The notes beneath the pieces are model-generated. The model searched no databases. It had not been told where the DNA came from and saw nothing but the letters and a program-made list of their open reading frames with translations. A stretch of DNA of 64,000 bases from JAIQFL01 sp035501495 (GTDB lineage Bacteria > Acidobacteriota > Terriglobia > Bryobacterales > Bryobacteraceae), in the NCBI GenBank assembly GCA_035501495.1, contig DATJWB010000286.1, positions 1-64,000 on the forward strand, read 5' to 3'. How positions within the stretch are numbered: position 1 is the stretch's first letter; every line of letters begins with the position of its first letter. A program made the position numbers and the translations under genes. Positions 1 through 10,300 of this stretch are shown here, piece by piece.

Positions 1-60
1 CCTGTACCCATGGGCCCCCGCCGGCCCACAGAACTCCATGAAAACCCTTGCGCCATCGAC

Positions 61-113
61 GTGGCGCAGGCCCTCCGGCCTGCCGCGTCCCGACTCATCG
101 GGGCGCTTTTCGG
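61..113 (+). repeat. Dispersed double-hairpin element, copy 1
   Basis: Hairpin 1 is AGGCC-CTCC-GGCCT at 68-81. Hairpin 2 is a 9-bp stem with one G.T pair and loop CTCA at 85-106, followed by TTTT at 107-110. It shares about 50 bp with the copy at 36449. Function unknown; see findings. Confidence 0.8.
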
Positions 114-205
114 CGCCGGATTCCGGGCGGCCAACAAGCGAGGGCACGAGTGCCGACGCGGCAGCCTCGAAAACCCCTTCGCGGGCACCGGCGCGGGCAG
201 CGGCC

Positions 206-257
206 AAAAGCGTCCCGAAGAGTCGGGACGCGGCAGGCCGGAGTGCCTGCGCCACGT
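206..257 (-). repeat. Dispersed double-hairpin element, copy 2; possible actABCD terminator
   Basis: Read on the minus strand, this carries a perfect 9-bp stem with a 4-base loop (210-231) followed by TTTT (209-206), about 130 bases after the actD stop codon. That geometry fits an intrinsic terminator for the act operon, but the element also occurs where it cannot terminate a neighbour, so a termination role is inference. Confidence 0.55.
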
Positions 258-358
258 CGATGGCGCAAGGGTTTTCATGGAGTTCTGTGGGCCGGCGGGG
301 GCCCATGGGTACAGGCACGAGTGCCCGCGACACATCGGACCGAAACAAGGACGAGCAG

Positions 359-892
359 CTAGTTCGCAACTTCGGACACCTCACGGGGCTCCAGCGTCTC
401 CAGAAAACTGCAAGTTCCCTCCCGGTCGAACATCGGGTCCGACGCCTCAATGCACAGAAAAAAACGATTGCGCGACGCCAGCGCGAACCGCGGTACGTTA
501 AACATCGCGTGGTACGGCATGGGCAAGCCGCACAACGCGAGCAACCCCAGCACCGTGGAAATCGCCGCAAACAGAATCGTCAACTCGAACGTGATGATGA
601 TATACGCCGGCCAACTGAGGAGCGGTCGGCCGGCGACATTGATCGGAAAATACACCACCGTGACGTAATACTGCAGCATGAAACCGGTGAGCCCGCCCAG
701 AATACCGCCGATCAGCACGATCAGCGGCAGTCGATTCTTGTGCAGGTGCAGAGCTTCGGTCAGTTCCTCCACCGGAAACGGCGTGTACGCATCCAGCTTC
801 CGATACCCCTGCTCGCGCGCTGCCCGGGCCGCTCGCACCAGGTCGCTGGGGCTGTCGAATTCGGCGACCACGCCATAAAGCCCTTTCGTCAT
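359..892 (-). CDS. actD: Alternative complex III subunit ActD (DUF3341 membrane protein)
   Basis: A 177-residue protein of the DUF3341 family, a membrane subunit of the quinol:cytochrome c oxidoreductase alternative complex III. The N-terminal part (about 1-50) is soluble and matches the usual start of the family (GLYGVVAEFDSP). Two hydrophobic segments follow at about 57-80 and 92-120. The ATG overlaps the actC stop as ATGA, so translation is coupled and the start is secure. It is the last act gene visible. The genes for ActE and ActF usually follow and would lie left of the window, but a long inverted repeat with a terminator-like hairpin begins right after this gene. Confidence 0.92.
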   Translation of the reverse strand: MTKGLYGVVAEFDSPSDLVRAARAAREQGYRKLDAYTPFPVEELTEALHLHKNRLPLIVLIGGILGGLTGFMLQYYVTVVYFPINVAGRPLLSWPAYIIITFELTILFAAISTVLGLLALCGLPMPYHAMFNVPRFALASRNRFFLCIEASDPMFDREGTCSFLETLEPREVSEVAN

Positions 893-2271
893 CCTTGCGT
901 CTCCTCGATCTTCGCCTGCGGCAGCAGCGTGCGTACCTCAAAGATCGAAATCATCGGCAGCAGGCGGATGAACAGGAAGAACAGGAACAGGAACAGCCCG
1001 ATCGTGCCGAGATACGTCGCCCAATCCCAGCGCGTCGCCTGGAAGATGCCCCACGAGGACACCACGAAATCCTGTGCCAGGCTGCTGACGATGATCACGT
1101 AGCGCTCCAGCCACATGCCGATGAGCACCACGATCGAAGACAGGAACAGCAATGCCGGCCGGCTGCGGACCTTCTTCAGCCACAGGAATTGCGGAGAAAT
1201 AATGTTGCAGGCCACCAGGAACCAGTAGGAGTATTTGTACGGGCCCGTCATCCGGTGCCAGATGGCGTCATGCTCGTAGACGTTGTCGCTGTACCACGCC
1301 GTGAACGCCTCCATGATGTACGCGTAGGCCACGATCAACCCGGTAGCGAGCATCACCTTCGCGGAATTGTCCAGGTGCTTGTCGGTGATCAGACCTTCGA
1401 GGCCGTACGCCGCTCGCAGAGGTATGGCCAGCGCCAGCACCATCGCAAATCCGGAATAGATCGCGCCCGCGACAAAATACGGCGGGAAGAAGGTGCTGTG
1501 CCAGCCCGGCACGATAGCGATCGTGAAGTCGAAGCTCACCACCGTGTGCACCGAAAGCACCAGCGGCGTTGCCAATCCGGCGAGCAATAGCGACGCGGTC
1601 TCGTAGACGCTCCAGTGCCGCGCGGAACCGCGCCAGCCCATGGCCATGATGCCGTACACGAATCGCGCGAAGCGGCTGCCCGTGCGGTCTCGAAGCGTCG
1701 CCAGGTCGGGCATTAAGCCGACGTACCAGAACATCAGCGACACCGTGGCATATGTGGACACTGCGAAGACGTCCCACACCAGCGGACTGCGGAAATTAGG
1801 CTGCACTCCCATGGTGTTGGGATACGGAAACAGCCAGTAGAAGAGCCACGGCCGGCCAAGGTGAAGGATCGGGAACATCCCCGCGCAGGCCACGGCGAAC
1901 AGCGTCATCGCTTCAGCGAATCGATTGATGGAATTCCGCCAGCGCTGGTTGAGCAGCAGCAGGATCGCGGAAATCAGGGTCCCGGCGTGGCCGATTCCAA
2001 TCCACCACACGAAATTCGTGATCGCGAATCCCCACATCACCGGCGTGCGGATGCCCCAAATCCCGACGCCTCTGTCGAACAGCACCGCCACCGCATACAG
2101 GAACACCAGGAGCAGTGAGAAGCCCACCCCAAATCCCGCGAACCAGAACAACGGCGTCTTCTTGGTCAGTACGACGGTAGCAATCTGGTCCGTGACGGTC
2201 CCGAATGTGTAACCGGGCGCGATGATCTCGCGCGCCGCCGGCTTGTCCATTACCTGTTGTTCGTCTGCCAT
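889..2271 (-). CDS. actC: Alternative complex III subunit ActC (NrfD/PsrC-type integral membrane protein)
   Basis: A 460-residue polytopic membrane protein of the NrfD/PsrC polysulfide-reductase family. In alternative complex III this subunit sits in the membrane next to the iron-sulfur subunit and takes part in quinol oxidation. About ten hydrophobic helices are spread over residues 40-445. The ATG lies 38 bases after the actB stop and the stop codon overlaps the actD start (ATGA). Length and position between actB and actD match known act operons. Charge transfer would run from menaquinol (ubiE/menG lies at 10755) through ActB to the haems of ActA. Confidence 0.93.
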   Translation of the reverse strand: MADEQQVMDKPAAREIIAPGYTFGTVTDQIATVVLTKKTPLFWFAGFGVGFSLLLVFLYAVAVLFDRGVGIWGIRTPVMWGFAITNFVWWIGIGHAGTLISAILLLLNQRWRNSINRFAEAMTLFAVACAGMFPILHLGRPWLFYWLFPYPNTMGVQPNFRSPLVWDVFAVSTYATVSLMFWYVGLMPDLATLRDRTGSRFARFVYGIMAMGWRGSARHWSVYETASLLLAGLATPLVLSVHTVVSFDFTIAIVPGWHSTFFPPYFVAGAIYSGFAMVLALAIPLRAAYGLEGLITDKHLDNSAKVMLATGLIVAYAYIMEAFTAWYSDNVYEHDAIWHRMTGPYKYSYWFLVACNIISPQFLWLKKVRSRPALLFLSSIVVLIGMWLERYVIIVSSLAQDFVVSSWGIFQATRWDWATYLGTIGLFLFLFFLFIRLLPMISIFEVRTLLPQAKIEETQG

Positions 2272-2309
2272 GGGTTACCTGAAATGCCCATCCAAATGGG
2301 TAGCAGCCC

Positions 2310-5303
2310 TCATCCTTCCACCTCCGGGTTGGGATTCCGTAAAGTCGCCAGGTAGGTGGTGCGCGGGCGAGTGTTCAAATCCGCCAGTAGCCCGTAATTC
2401 CGCTGGTCGGCTTTCATTTTCGCCACGCGGCTGTTGGGATCGTTGATATTGCCGAATATGATCGCCTCCGTCGGGCAGGTGGCCTGGCAGGCGGTCTGGA
2501 TCTCGCCGTCCTGCACCTTGCGGTCCTCACGCTCCGAATCGATCTTGGCAGCGTTGATCCGCTGCACGCAGTACGTGCACTTTTCCATTACACCCCGGCT
2601 GCGCACCGTCACGTCCGGATTGTGAAGCAGCTTCAGGCTCGGCGTTTCGTAATCCGAGAACAAATAGAAATTGAATCGCCGCACCTTGTACGGACAGTTG
2701 TTGGAGCAGTAGCGCGTGCCCACGCAACGGTTGTACACCATGTCGTTGAGCCCTTCGGCGCTGTGACTGGTGGCTTGCACCGGACACACCAGTTCGCACG
2801 GCGCGTCCTCGCACTGCATGCAGGGGACCGGCTGGTTGTAAATCGCCGGATCGTTCTCAGTGCCCTGGTAATAGGAGTCCACGCGGATCCAATGCATCGC
2901 CCGGCCGCGGCGCACCTGGTCCTTACCTACCACCGCGATGTTGTTTTCCGCCTGGCAGGCCACCATACAGGCGCCGCAACCCGTGCACGCGTTCAAGTCG
3001 ATCGCCATGCCCCACGCGTAGCCATCGTACTTCCACTCGGGGTAGATCGTCAGCTCGCGCGCCGGCGCCTCGGCGCCCTCGTGCACCGACTCGGGTTCCT
3101 TCTTAAACTCCTCGAGTGTGCCCTTGTGAATAGCGTGGCGGCGCGCGTCCAGGGCGTGAAACTCCTGTGTGGACGCGAACTGGAAGCTGCCGGAGACCTT
3201 CTGCGCCTCGAGCCCGGTATCGTGCCAGAGCGCCTTGCTCGTCCTCAGCGCGTAGGTATTGAACCCGGCCCCGGTACAGACACGCCCTCCGCGAGTGCGG
3301 CCATAGCCGAGGTGCAGCGTAATCGCTGCCTCCGCGTGCCCCGGCTGTTGGAACACCGGTGCTTTCAACGAGCGGCCGTCATACGTCAACTGCAGCAGAT
3401 CGCCGTTCTCGACGTTGAGTTGTTTCGCGAGGCTGGGGCTGATCAGGGCGGCGTTGTCCCATGTCAGTTTGGAGATGGGCTTGGGCAACTCCTGAAGCCA
3501 GCCGTTGTTGCCGAAACGCCCATCGTAGATCGTCGGGTCGGGCCGGAAGATCACCTCCAGCTTGCCGCCCAGCACGCGTTTCTCGGTGGGCGCAGTCAGA
3601 TTCGCGTCGCGGATTGCCGGCATCTTGGTCGGCAGCGCCGTGTTGGGCACCAGGCCGTCGTGCACTGCTTTCCGCCACCAGTTCTCGAAATCCGCGCCCT
3701 TGTGTTGCCCCGCCCAATACCCCTTGACGATTTGGTACGGGCTGGCTTCCGGAGTGTCGGTGAACATCTGCAGCAACTGGTAGGCCGAACGCCCGTTGTA
3801 CAGCGGCTCGATCAACGGCTGCTGAATGGTCACGGCGCCATCGAAAGCGCGGGCATCGCCCCAAGTCTCGAGGAAATGCGTTTCCGGCAGGTGCCACTGG
3901 CAAACCTCGGAGGTCTCGTTATCATAGAGGCTCAGATGCGCTCGCAGCTTGGCCTTCTGGATGCGCTCGCGCAAACCTAGATCGACCGGCGCGGTGAAGA
4001 CCGGGTTGCCGCCAAGAATCAGGAGCAGTTCCACTGAACCTGAGTCGAGGTCTTTCGCCAGATCCTGCAGTGATGCAAGCTGGTCCACCTGGCTGGCTTC
4101 GACGGGGTCGGTGTAGAAGACCGTCTTGCCGACGTTGCCGAGCGTGGAGTTCATAGCGTGCGCCAGGGCATGGACGCCGGGCGGCTGCTGCTCGCCCGCG
4201 ATCACCAGGCAGGCTCCCTTATGGCGGAGCAAATCGTGGGAAATGGCGTTGACCCACTTGGTCACGTCTCCGTTGCTGCTGTTGACGGCTCCCTTGGCCG
4301 CTCCCACCGCGATCGCCAGCGCCCATGCGAAGTCCTCGATGTCGCCGGCGCGCAGCGGCAGGCGATGATCGGCCTTGGTGCCCGTCGGCGTGGGCATCGG
4401 TTCCGCTACATACAGCCGGTTCATCTCCGATCGCCCCGGCTCGATCCTGCGACGCGCCGAGAACTGGCGCGCATACCGAAGGCTCGCAGGCCCGGACGCC
4501 AGAAAGTCCGAATCGAGCGAGACCACGACATTCGCGGGCGCCAGGTCGTAGTAGGTGTTCACCGGCTGCCCGAACGTCTGCATCGCCGCCGCGCGTGCGC
4601 TGTGCGGACCGGCCGGATCCCACTGATGCCACCTGGATGCCGGAAACAGCTTCTGAATGTTGCGAAGCTGGTCGGCCACGGTCGGCGAAGTCACCGTCTC
4701 GGTGAGGATACGGATTCCCGCTCCATTGGCGCCCTTTTGATTTCCGACGATTCCCCGCAGAACACCGAGAAAGGCGCCCCACGCGCGGATTTCCCCGTTC
4801 AACGTGAGCGCCTGCGAGCGGTCCGGATCGTACAATTGCAGCACCGAAGCTTGTGAGAAGCTGTCGCACGCCCCAAGCGTGGCCGGATGTTCCGGATTGC
4901 CTTCGATCTTGGTGGGCCGACCTTCGTGGCTCTCCGCCAGCACGCCGCTGGCAACGCCGCCCAACGTGGTAGCGGTGGCAAAGAATAGCGGCCTGCCGGG
5001 GATCAGCTCTTCCGGTTGCCGGACATAGGGCACGATGTGCTCGGTAGGCTGGCGGGTGCAGGCGCTCAGCCCGGCGAGCGCCAGCGATGCGCCCATGAGC
5101 TTCAGAAAATTGCGCCGCCCCTCGACCGGATTTTCGTCGTCGCTCCAGCCCACGGCCTGACGGGGAAATTCCCGTTCCACGAGATCTCGAAAATCTGGAG
5201 TGGAGGCCAGATCGCTGAGGCTCCGCCAGAACTCAGCTCGCTCCGCTCGCGCGGCCAGGGGCCGGGGGCCAGGGGCCGGGGGTTGTGTTTTCGTGTCGCT
5301 CAT
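2310..5303 (-). CDS. actB: Alternative complex III subunit ActB (molybdopterin-like domain fused to four-cluster Fe-S domain)
   Basis: A 997-residue protein from the ATG at 5303, which overlaps the actA stop as ATGA; an upstream in-frame ATG at 5321 is less likely. A twin-arginine-like stretch (GRRNFLKLMGASLALAGLSA, residues about 60-80) ends in a Cys that could be lipidated. The large central part resembles the molybdopterin oxidoreductase fold, which in this family carries no molybdenum cofactor. The C-terminal third has the ferredoxin-type cysteine runs CTGCGACMVAC, CMQCEDAPCELVCP, CVGTRYCSNNCP, CTYC and CQATCP, enough for four Fe-S clusters. It passes electrons from quinol to the cytochrome subunits on the outer face of the membrane. 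Confidence 0.93.
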   Translation of the reverse strand: MSDTKTQPPAPGPRPLAARAERAEFWRSLSDLASTPDFRDLVEREFPRQAVGWSDDENPVEGRRNFLKLMGASLALAGLSACTRQPTEHIVPYVRQPEELIPGRPLFFATATTLGGVASGVLAESHEGRPTKIEGNPEHPATLGACDSFSQASVLQLYDPDRSQALTLNGEIRAWGAFLGVLRGIVGNQKGANGAGIRILTETVTSPTVADQLRNIQKLFPASRWHQWDPAGPHSARAAAMQTFGQPVNTYYDLAPANVVVSLDSDFLASGPASLRYARQFSARRRIEPGRSEMNRLYVAEPMPTPTGTKADHRLPLRAGDIEDFAWALAIAVGAAKGAVNSSNGDVTKWVNAISHDLLRHKGACLVIAGEQQPPGVHALAHAMNSTLGNVGKTVFYTDPVEASQVDQLASLQDLAKDLDSGSVELLLILGGNPVFTAPVDLGLRERIQKAKLRAHLSLYDNETSEVCQWHLPETHFLETWGDARAFDGAVTIQQPLIEPLYNGRSAYQLLQMFTDTPEASPYQIVKGYWAGQHKGADFENWWRKAVHDGLVPNTALPTKMPAIRDANLTAPTEKRVLGGKLEVIFRPDPTIYDGRFGNNGWLQELPKPISKLTWDNAALISPSLAKQLNVENGDLLQLTYDGRSLKAPVFQQPGHAEAAITLHLGYGRTRGGRVCTGAGFNTYALRTSKALWHDTGLEAQKVSGSFQFASTQEFHALDARRHAIHKGTLEEFKKEPESVHEGAEAPARELTIYPEWKYDGYAWGMAIDLNACTGCGACMVACQAENNIAVVGKDQVRRGRAMHWIRVDSYYQGTENDPAIYNQPVPCMQCEDAPCELVCPVQATSHSAEGLNDMVYNRCVGTRYCSNNCPYKVRRFNFYLFSDYETPSLKLLHNPDVTVRSRGVMEKCTYCVQRINAAKIDSEREDRKVQDGEIQTACQATCPTEAIIFGNINDPNSRVAKMKADQRNYGLLADLNTRPRTTYLATLRNPNPEVEG

Positions 5304-5959
5304 CGGTGGCAAGTCGAACAACTCGTCAGCACGCGCGGATCTTGAATCTTGTATTCTTCCACCAGCTTGCGTCCAATCTCCTCCTGGTCGCCCGCGGGCT
5401 CATAGCCCATAGTGGTGATGAACTGGCGCGGCCTCACGTACTTCTCCGGATGACGGTGACAATTCAAACACCACTCCATCTGGAGCGAATTCTCCTGCCA
5501 GGTGAGCGGCATCCGGTCCACTCTCCCGTGGCAGCTCTCGCATCCCACGCCCTTGTTGATGTGGATGCTGTGATTGAAATATACGAAGTCGGGCAGATCG
5601 TTGACGCGCGTCCAATGGAGCGATTCGCCGGTGCGGAAACTGGCGCGCACCGGTTCCAGCGTGGGGCTCGTAACCCAGATCTGCGAATGACAGTTCATGC
5701 AGGTTTTGGTGGGTGGAATGTTGGCGAAACTGGAACTCTCCACCGTGGTGTGGCAATAGCGGCAGTCCACACCCAGCCCGCCGACGTGGTGGGCATGGCT
5801 GAAGGGAACGGGCTGCTCCCGCGACTCGTTGGCGCGCGTGGCGTATGCGGATGAATTCAGCTCCGCAAACACCCAGGTCAGAAACGCCAGAATGAAGACT
5901 GCGCCGAATATGGTGATCCGCGCAAACGTGTTCGTGCTGTGATGAAAAATCTGAGCCAT
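5300..5959 (-). CDS. actA: Alternative complex III pentahaem cytochrome c subunit ActA
   Basis: A 219-residue protein with one N-terminal membrane anchor (about 12-34) and five CXXCH haem-binding motifs at residues 66-70, 87-91, 140-144, 164-168 and 214-218. This is the pentahaem cytochrome of alternative complex III, which receives electrons from ActB. It is the first gene of actABCD, and its stop overlaps the actB ATG. The promoter should lie in 5960-6130; I could not assign -35/-10 boxes there with confidence. The fifth motif sits almost at the C-terminus (only one residue follows). Confidence 0.95.
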   Translation of the reverse strand: MAQIFHHSTNTFARITIFGAVFILAFLTWVFAELNSSAYATRANESREQPVPFSHAHHVGGLGVDCRYCHTTVESSSFANIPPTKTCMNCHSQIWVTSPTLEPVRASFRTGESLHWTRVNDLPDFVYFNHSIHINKGVGCESCHGRVDRMPLTWQENSLQMEWCLNCHRHPEKYVRPRQFITTMGYEPAGDQEEIGRKLVEEYKIQDPRVLTSCSTCHR

Positions 5960-6130
5960 GCGGTTATCGCCTACTCAGATTCAATCTCGAGGCTTCTTGA
6001 TTTGGCATTCGGCAATCGAAAACAGCAACCAACCCAGTTACCCGGTCTTGCCCTATCTTCCCGGATTCTCCCGTAAGGGAAGTTGATGCAAAACTTCGGG
6101 TTTTGTTTCACGTTAACAAATTCTCCGCCG

Positions 6131-7249
6131 CTAGGCTTTCCACTCCAACAGGTGAAGGCATGGCTCCTGGCGGCTTCCCTTATCTTCGGTGCACACCGCG
6201 AATTGCGGATTTCGTCCCCGCCCGCCCCACAAAGACGCGCCGGCGTATTCTCCATCCTGGCGCAGCACGTAAAAGTTCAAATCGACAGCCTTGAGGCGCT
6301 CCTCATCGTTGTCGAAATTGCGCGCCACACGCTTCAGGGCATCGAGCGCCGCCTCCTTAGGCGCCATCCCGTGGCGCATGTTCTCGACGATGGTATGCGC
6401 GCCGGCCACCCGCAGATTCTCTTCTCCGCGTCCCGTCGATCCCGCGCCTCCGATATCCTGGTCGAGCCAGAGGCCGCCGCCGATGATGGGAGAATCACCC
6501 ACCCGTCCGGGGATCTTCCACGCCAGCCCGCTCGTCGTGGTGATAGCCGACATCTCGCCCTTCTCGTTCAGAGAAATGCAATTGATCGTCCCATGCGGCG
6601 GATTCAACGCCACCTCGTAAGCCCAGGCGATCGTCTCCTCGTCGTACTGCGGAAATGCCTTCTTCAACTCTCCAATCTTTTTCGGCTTCGGCGGCCCGTC
6701 GGTGCCCGACTCCCAATTCGTATGTCCGTTCCGGTCGCGCATCTCGCGCTTCCACATGCGCCACGCGAGACGCGATTTTTCCGTCAGCAGATCCTCTTCC
6801 GGGAAGCCGTACGCCTTGGCAAATCGCAGCGCCCCCTCCCCGACCAGCATCATGTGGTCGGTTTCCAGCAGCACCAACTGCGCGATCTTCGACGGAGTCT
6901 TAATACCGCGAATCGCTCCCACCGCGCCGCCGCGCCGCGTGGGACCATGCATGCAACTGCAATCCAGTTCCACCACGCCGTCTTCATTTGGAAGCCCGCC
7001 GTAGCCGACGCTGGTGTCCCGAGGATCGAGTTCCACGATATTCACCCCGGCAACGATCGCATCCAACGTGTCGCTTCCGGCGCGAATCATCTCCATCGCC
7101 TTGGCGCAGCAATTCACCCCGCCGTTGTACGAGTTGGCGCTGGAGATCACGATATTCCGCGGTTTCGCTTGCGCTCTTACGATCTGAGCCATCGGCAGAG
7201 CGGCCGCCACCTGAAGGGCGGCCCGCCGGCTGAACCTCGTGTCCTTCAT
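6131..7249 (-). CDS. N4-(beta-N-acetylglucosaminyl)-L-asparaginase-like Ntn hydrolase, exported
   Basis: A 372-residue member of the T2 family (aspartylglucosaminidase / isoaspartyl peptidase), which autocleaves to free an N-terminal threonine that attacks beta-aspartyl amide bonds. The predicted nucleophile is Thr221 in PHGTINCISL. The N-terminus (MKDTRFSRRAALQVAAA) is a twin-arginine-type signal ending in Ala-Gln-Ala, so the enzyme is probably exported folded. I chose the ATG at 7249 because GGAAGGAGAG lies just upstream; an ORF start at 7339 would add 30 unlikely residues before the signal. It stands alone between the act operon and the CPBP gene. The exact substrate cannot be read from sequence. 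Confidence 0.88.
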   Translation of the reverse strand: MKDTRFSRRAALQVAAALPMAQIVRAQAKPRNIVISSANSYNGGVNCCAKAMEMIRAGSDTLDAIVAGVNIVELDPRDTSVGYGGLPNEDGVVELDCSCMHGPTRRGGAVGAIRGIKTPSKIAQLVLLETDHMMLVGEGALRFAKAYGFPEEDLLTEKSRLAWRMWKREMRDRNGHTNWESGTDGPPKPKKIGELKKAFPQYDEETIAWAYEVALNPPHGTINCISLNEKGEMSAITTTSGLAWKIPGRVGDSPIIGGGLWLDQDIGGAGSTGRGEENLRVAGAHTIVENMRHGMAPKEAALDALKRVARNFDNDEERLKAVDLNFYVLRQDGEYAGASLWGGRGRNPQFAVCTEDKGSRQEPCLHLLEWKA

Positions 7250-7392
7250 GCGTTTCTCTCCTTCCACCAGGAGCGGCACAACAGCCGTCCGTGGACCCGG
7301 ACGCCCAACGCCAGAGTACGAAAATGCAAAGGATTTCACATTATGTCACAGCCCGAGCGGGAAAGCGTAGTCCGGTATTTCCGGACGATTTC

Positions 7393-10300
7393 TTACGCCT
7401 CGGCCGTCTGTGCCTGGACCGGCGCTCTGCCGAGTACTGACGGTGCCAGTCCCCACAGGACTACCGCCGCCAGCGCGCCGGCCACGATCCAGCCCTGTAT
7501 GTGCATCGAGGCCAGGCCGGTGCCGAAGAGTTCCCCGAGCGGTCCGCGCAGCGCCAGCGCCCACAGCACCAGCGCGTACGCCAGGTAATTCCTCCGGGCG
7601 AATCGGCTGCAGAACGCCAGCGCGACCACTGCGGTAAACAGGCCGATGCCGTATTCGAAAGCCAGTTCGCCTGGGGTACGAATGTCCGTGGGCAGCAGGA
7701 TGAAAACGGCCAGCAATCCCGCAGCTACCCTCATCCACAGCTTCGACAGCCGGACCGCCAGCAGCGCGATTGTCCCCAACGTCGCCGCGTCCAAGATCGT
7801 AGACCGGACCGCGGTCGTGATAGCCGCGAGCGCCGGAGATGCCGAGACAATCAGGTCGGGGCTGCCGACGGAAAACAGCGCCACTTGGTGGAACCGGTCC
7901 ATCAGGAAACCCTGGAGTTGATGCAGGATCAATCCGAACCCCACTGCCGCCAGCAGAGCGATGGCCGCGTCCCTGCCAAGCAGCCGGCGATTCGATGCCC
8001 GCAGAGCCGCCATGCAATCGGGATAAAACGACGTGAGCAGCGCCACCGCGCCCCCCATCAGCAGGAATCCGAACACTACCGACATCACGATCACGATGTA
8101 GATGGTTGCCTGGAAGGTCTGCAGAGGAATCGCTGTGGGGTAGTTCTGCAACGCGAGCTGCATCGAAAGCAGCGGTGCCACGGCGGTCAGCAGCGCCGCC
8201 GGTACGGCGATCCGAATCGTCAGCTTCCAGCGCACCAGCCCCTGCCGGATGTTCCGGATCATCAGAATCAGCCCCCACACGATTCCGGCCGCCATCATTC
8301 CGAAGCGCAGTGCCAGCACCGCAATCGAAATGAAGTTCTGCTGCGATCGGGCGCGCTCATAAGCCTCCGGCAGCTTCCAGTACGACCGCAATTGCACCAC
8401 CTGGTCGCCTGCCACCTGAGCGACCAGGCGGAAATGCGCCTCGTCCACGTTGCGCGGGTCGCCCGCCGGCGCCTCCCATTCGAGCGTGTGATCGCGCCTG
8501 GCCTTCTTCTTCTCGGAATTGTTCTCCTTCAGATCCATGGCGCCGAGATCCCATCCCTGCGTTGCGGCGAACTTCATGGCTATCGAGCGAGCTTCGTCGT
8601 CCGCAATATCGGCGCCCGGCCGATCTTCGGGCAGAGTGTGGCTGAATCCCAGTACCTTCCCCGTCTCGGGATGCACCGAGATCGCCACCTCCTCTTTGTC
8701 GAGCGACCTGAAGTACCGCGTTGCCCATCGTTGGATCGGCCGGTACTGCTCAAAAAGCTTGGAAGCGCCCTCCACGGAACGCCGCTCCAGAAAATACTTG
8801 CCCGCCAGGCTGTCGGGACCGCTCCAGTTGCTCACCGGAAACGTCACATGCTCGAAGGCGTTTGTGTCGAAGCCTTGTGCCCGCAAAAACGCGTCGGAAG
8901 AGGCCCGCGCCTGCGAATCCGGAATCTTATAATTGGGGGACTCGCCAAACTTGTTCGCGGTCAGACGCAGGGTGATCAGGCCGAAGAACAGAATCAAGGC
9001 GGCTGAGGCGAGTTTCCGCCGGTCCGACGGCGCATAATCGAAAACACCCGTGGGCTCGTCGGCCGCCGCCGCTTCCCCTGGCGCCTCTGTCTCTCCACTT
9101 TCATCCCCGTTTAGCAGCCCGGCCTCCGGTTCGAATCCTCCGTTCCGCCAGTAGGCCACCAGGGCGATCAGCACGGGCAGCACAATGATCCCCGCACTCG
9201 CGGCCCCCGACAGCTTGAAGTACAAGCTCTGCGACCGCATCAGCAGCATCGCGCTGTACATGGCGTCCACCGAATAATGCCAGACCAGCGTCGGCAGAAT
9301 GCCCCACCGCAGCATAATCAGGCCGAGAGCTACGCCGCCGATCCCCACCTCCACACCGCGGATATAGAACGGCTGCTGCGGGTAAGCCGAGTGTCCGAAT
9401 CCCCAGATGAAGCCCGCCAGGATGACCGCAACCGCGGTCGATCGCGCCAACTTCCGGAAAAACAAAATCCCGAACATGCGGAACAGGAACTCCTCGAAGA
9501 CTGCCGGGAAGAATCCGCCAAAAAGCACAAACAGCCAGGGGAAGCGCGTATTGAGCAGGTCGCTATACGGCACGTCGGCCGGAGACCAGGCGCCCAGTTT
9601 GTAGGCGATGACGTAGAACGCAGTCTGGTATGCGATGAAGATTCCGGTCAGCGTGATGCCGAGGATCGCGCACAGAAAGAATCGCTTGGTGCGCAGCCCC
9701 TGTGGCCGAAACAGGTTTCCCAGAGAGATCTTGTCGCGGAACGCTTCCCGGTAGAGCGGCTCGGCGCCCGCCGTCAGCACAAACAGGAATCCGCCCACGC
9801 CCAGCGCCGTGAAGATCGCGAGCAGCAACTGCCGCGAGAGAAATGCGCTGTAAGAATCCGTGGTGGGATACCCGAATTCCTGCTGCGAAAACTGGTTCGC
9901 GGTCGAGCAGAACGACAGCACCATTCCCGTCACTCCCACCACGACCGCGCGCCGCCAGCGGATGTCTTGTTTGCGGATGCGAATCACGATCACCACGATC
10001 AGCGCCACGATCATGCCGACGAACAGCGCCGAATCCACCAACTGCGCCGTGTTGTTCTTCGAGCGCAGCCGCTCGTAATCGCGGCTCCACTGGTCCGGCA
10101 CCTTGAGGTACTCGCGATACCCTCCGACTTCGTCCCCCAGGACGGTGACTTCCACGCGGCTGGTGGCATCGTGCAAGTTGAAGTCGCGCTCTTTCCAGGT
10201 GAACACGCGATCCACACGGTGCGGCCGCGCCGAGTCCGAGCCCTCCACGAATTCGAGCGACGCGGGGTCGCGCCCCACGCTCGTACGGAGGAAGTCCTCC

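Larger units (their letters stand above)
1..315. repeat. Long imperfect inverted repeat, left arm possibly cut by window edge
   Basis: Bases 1-71 are the exact reverse complement of 245-315, and the match continues inward with few mismatches to about 110 and 206, giving arms of roughly 110 bp around a 95-bp spacer. Each arm carries one copy of the dispersed double-hairpin element (plus orientation at 61-110, minus orientation at 206-257). The left arm begins at base 1, so its true outer end is unknown. No protein homology is evident; ORFs through it are mirror-image translations of the repeat. Confidence 0.9.

Noticed and set aside
1..362. Three plus-strand frames at the left edge
   Set aside because: They translate the long inverted repeat and its hairpins; no protein family is recognisable.
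9121..9150. T-loop-like GGTTCGAATCC resembling a tRNA T arm
   Set aside because: The flanking bases do not pair into a 5-bp T stem, no acceptor or anticodon stem fits, and it lies inside the CPBP coding sequence.
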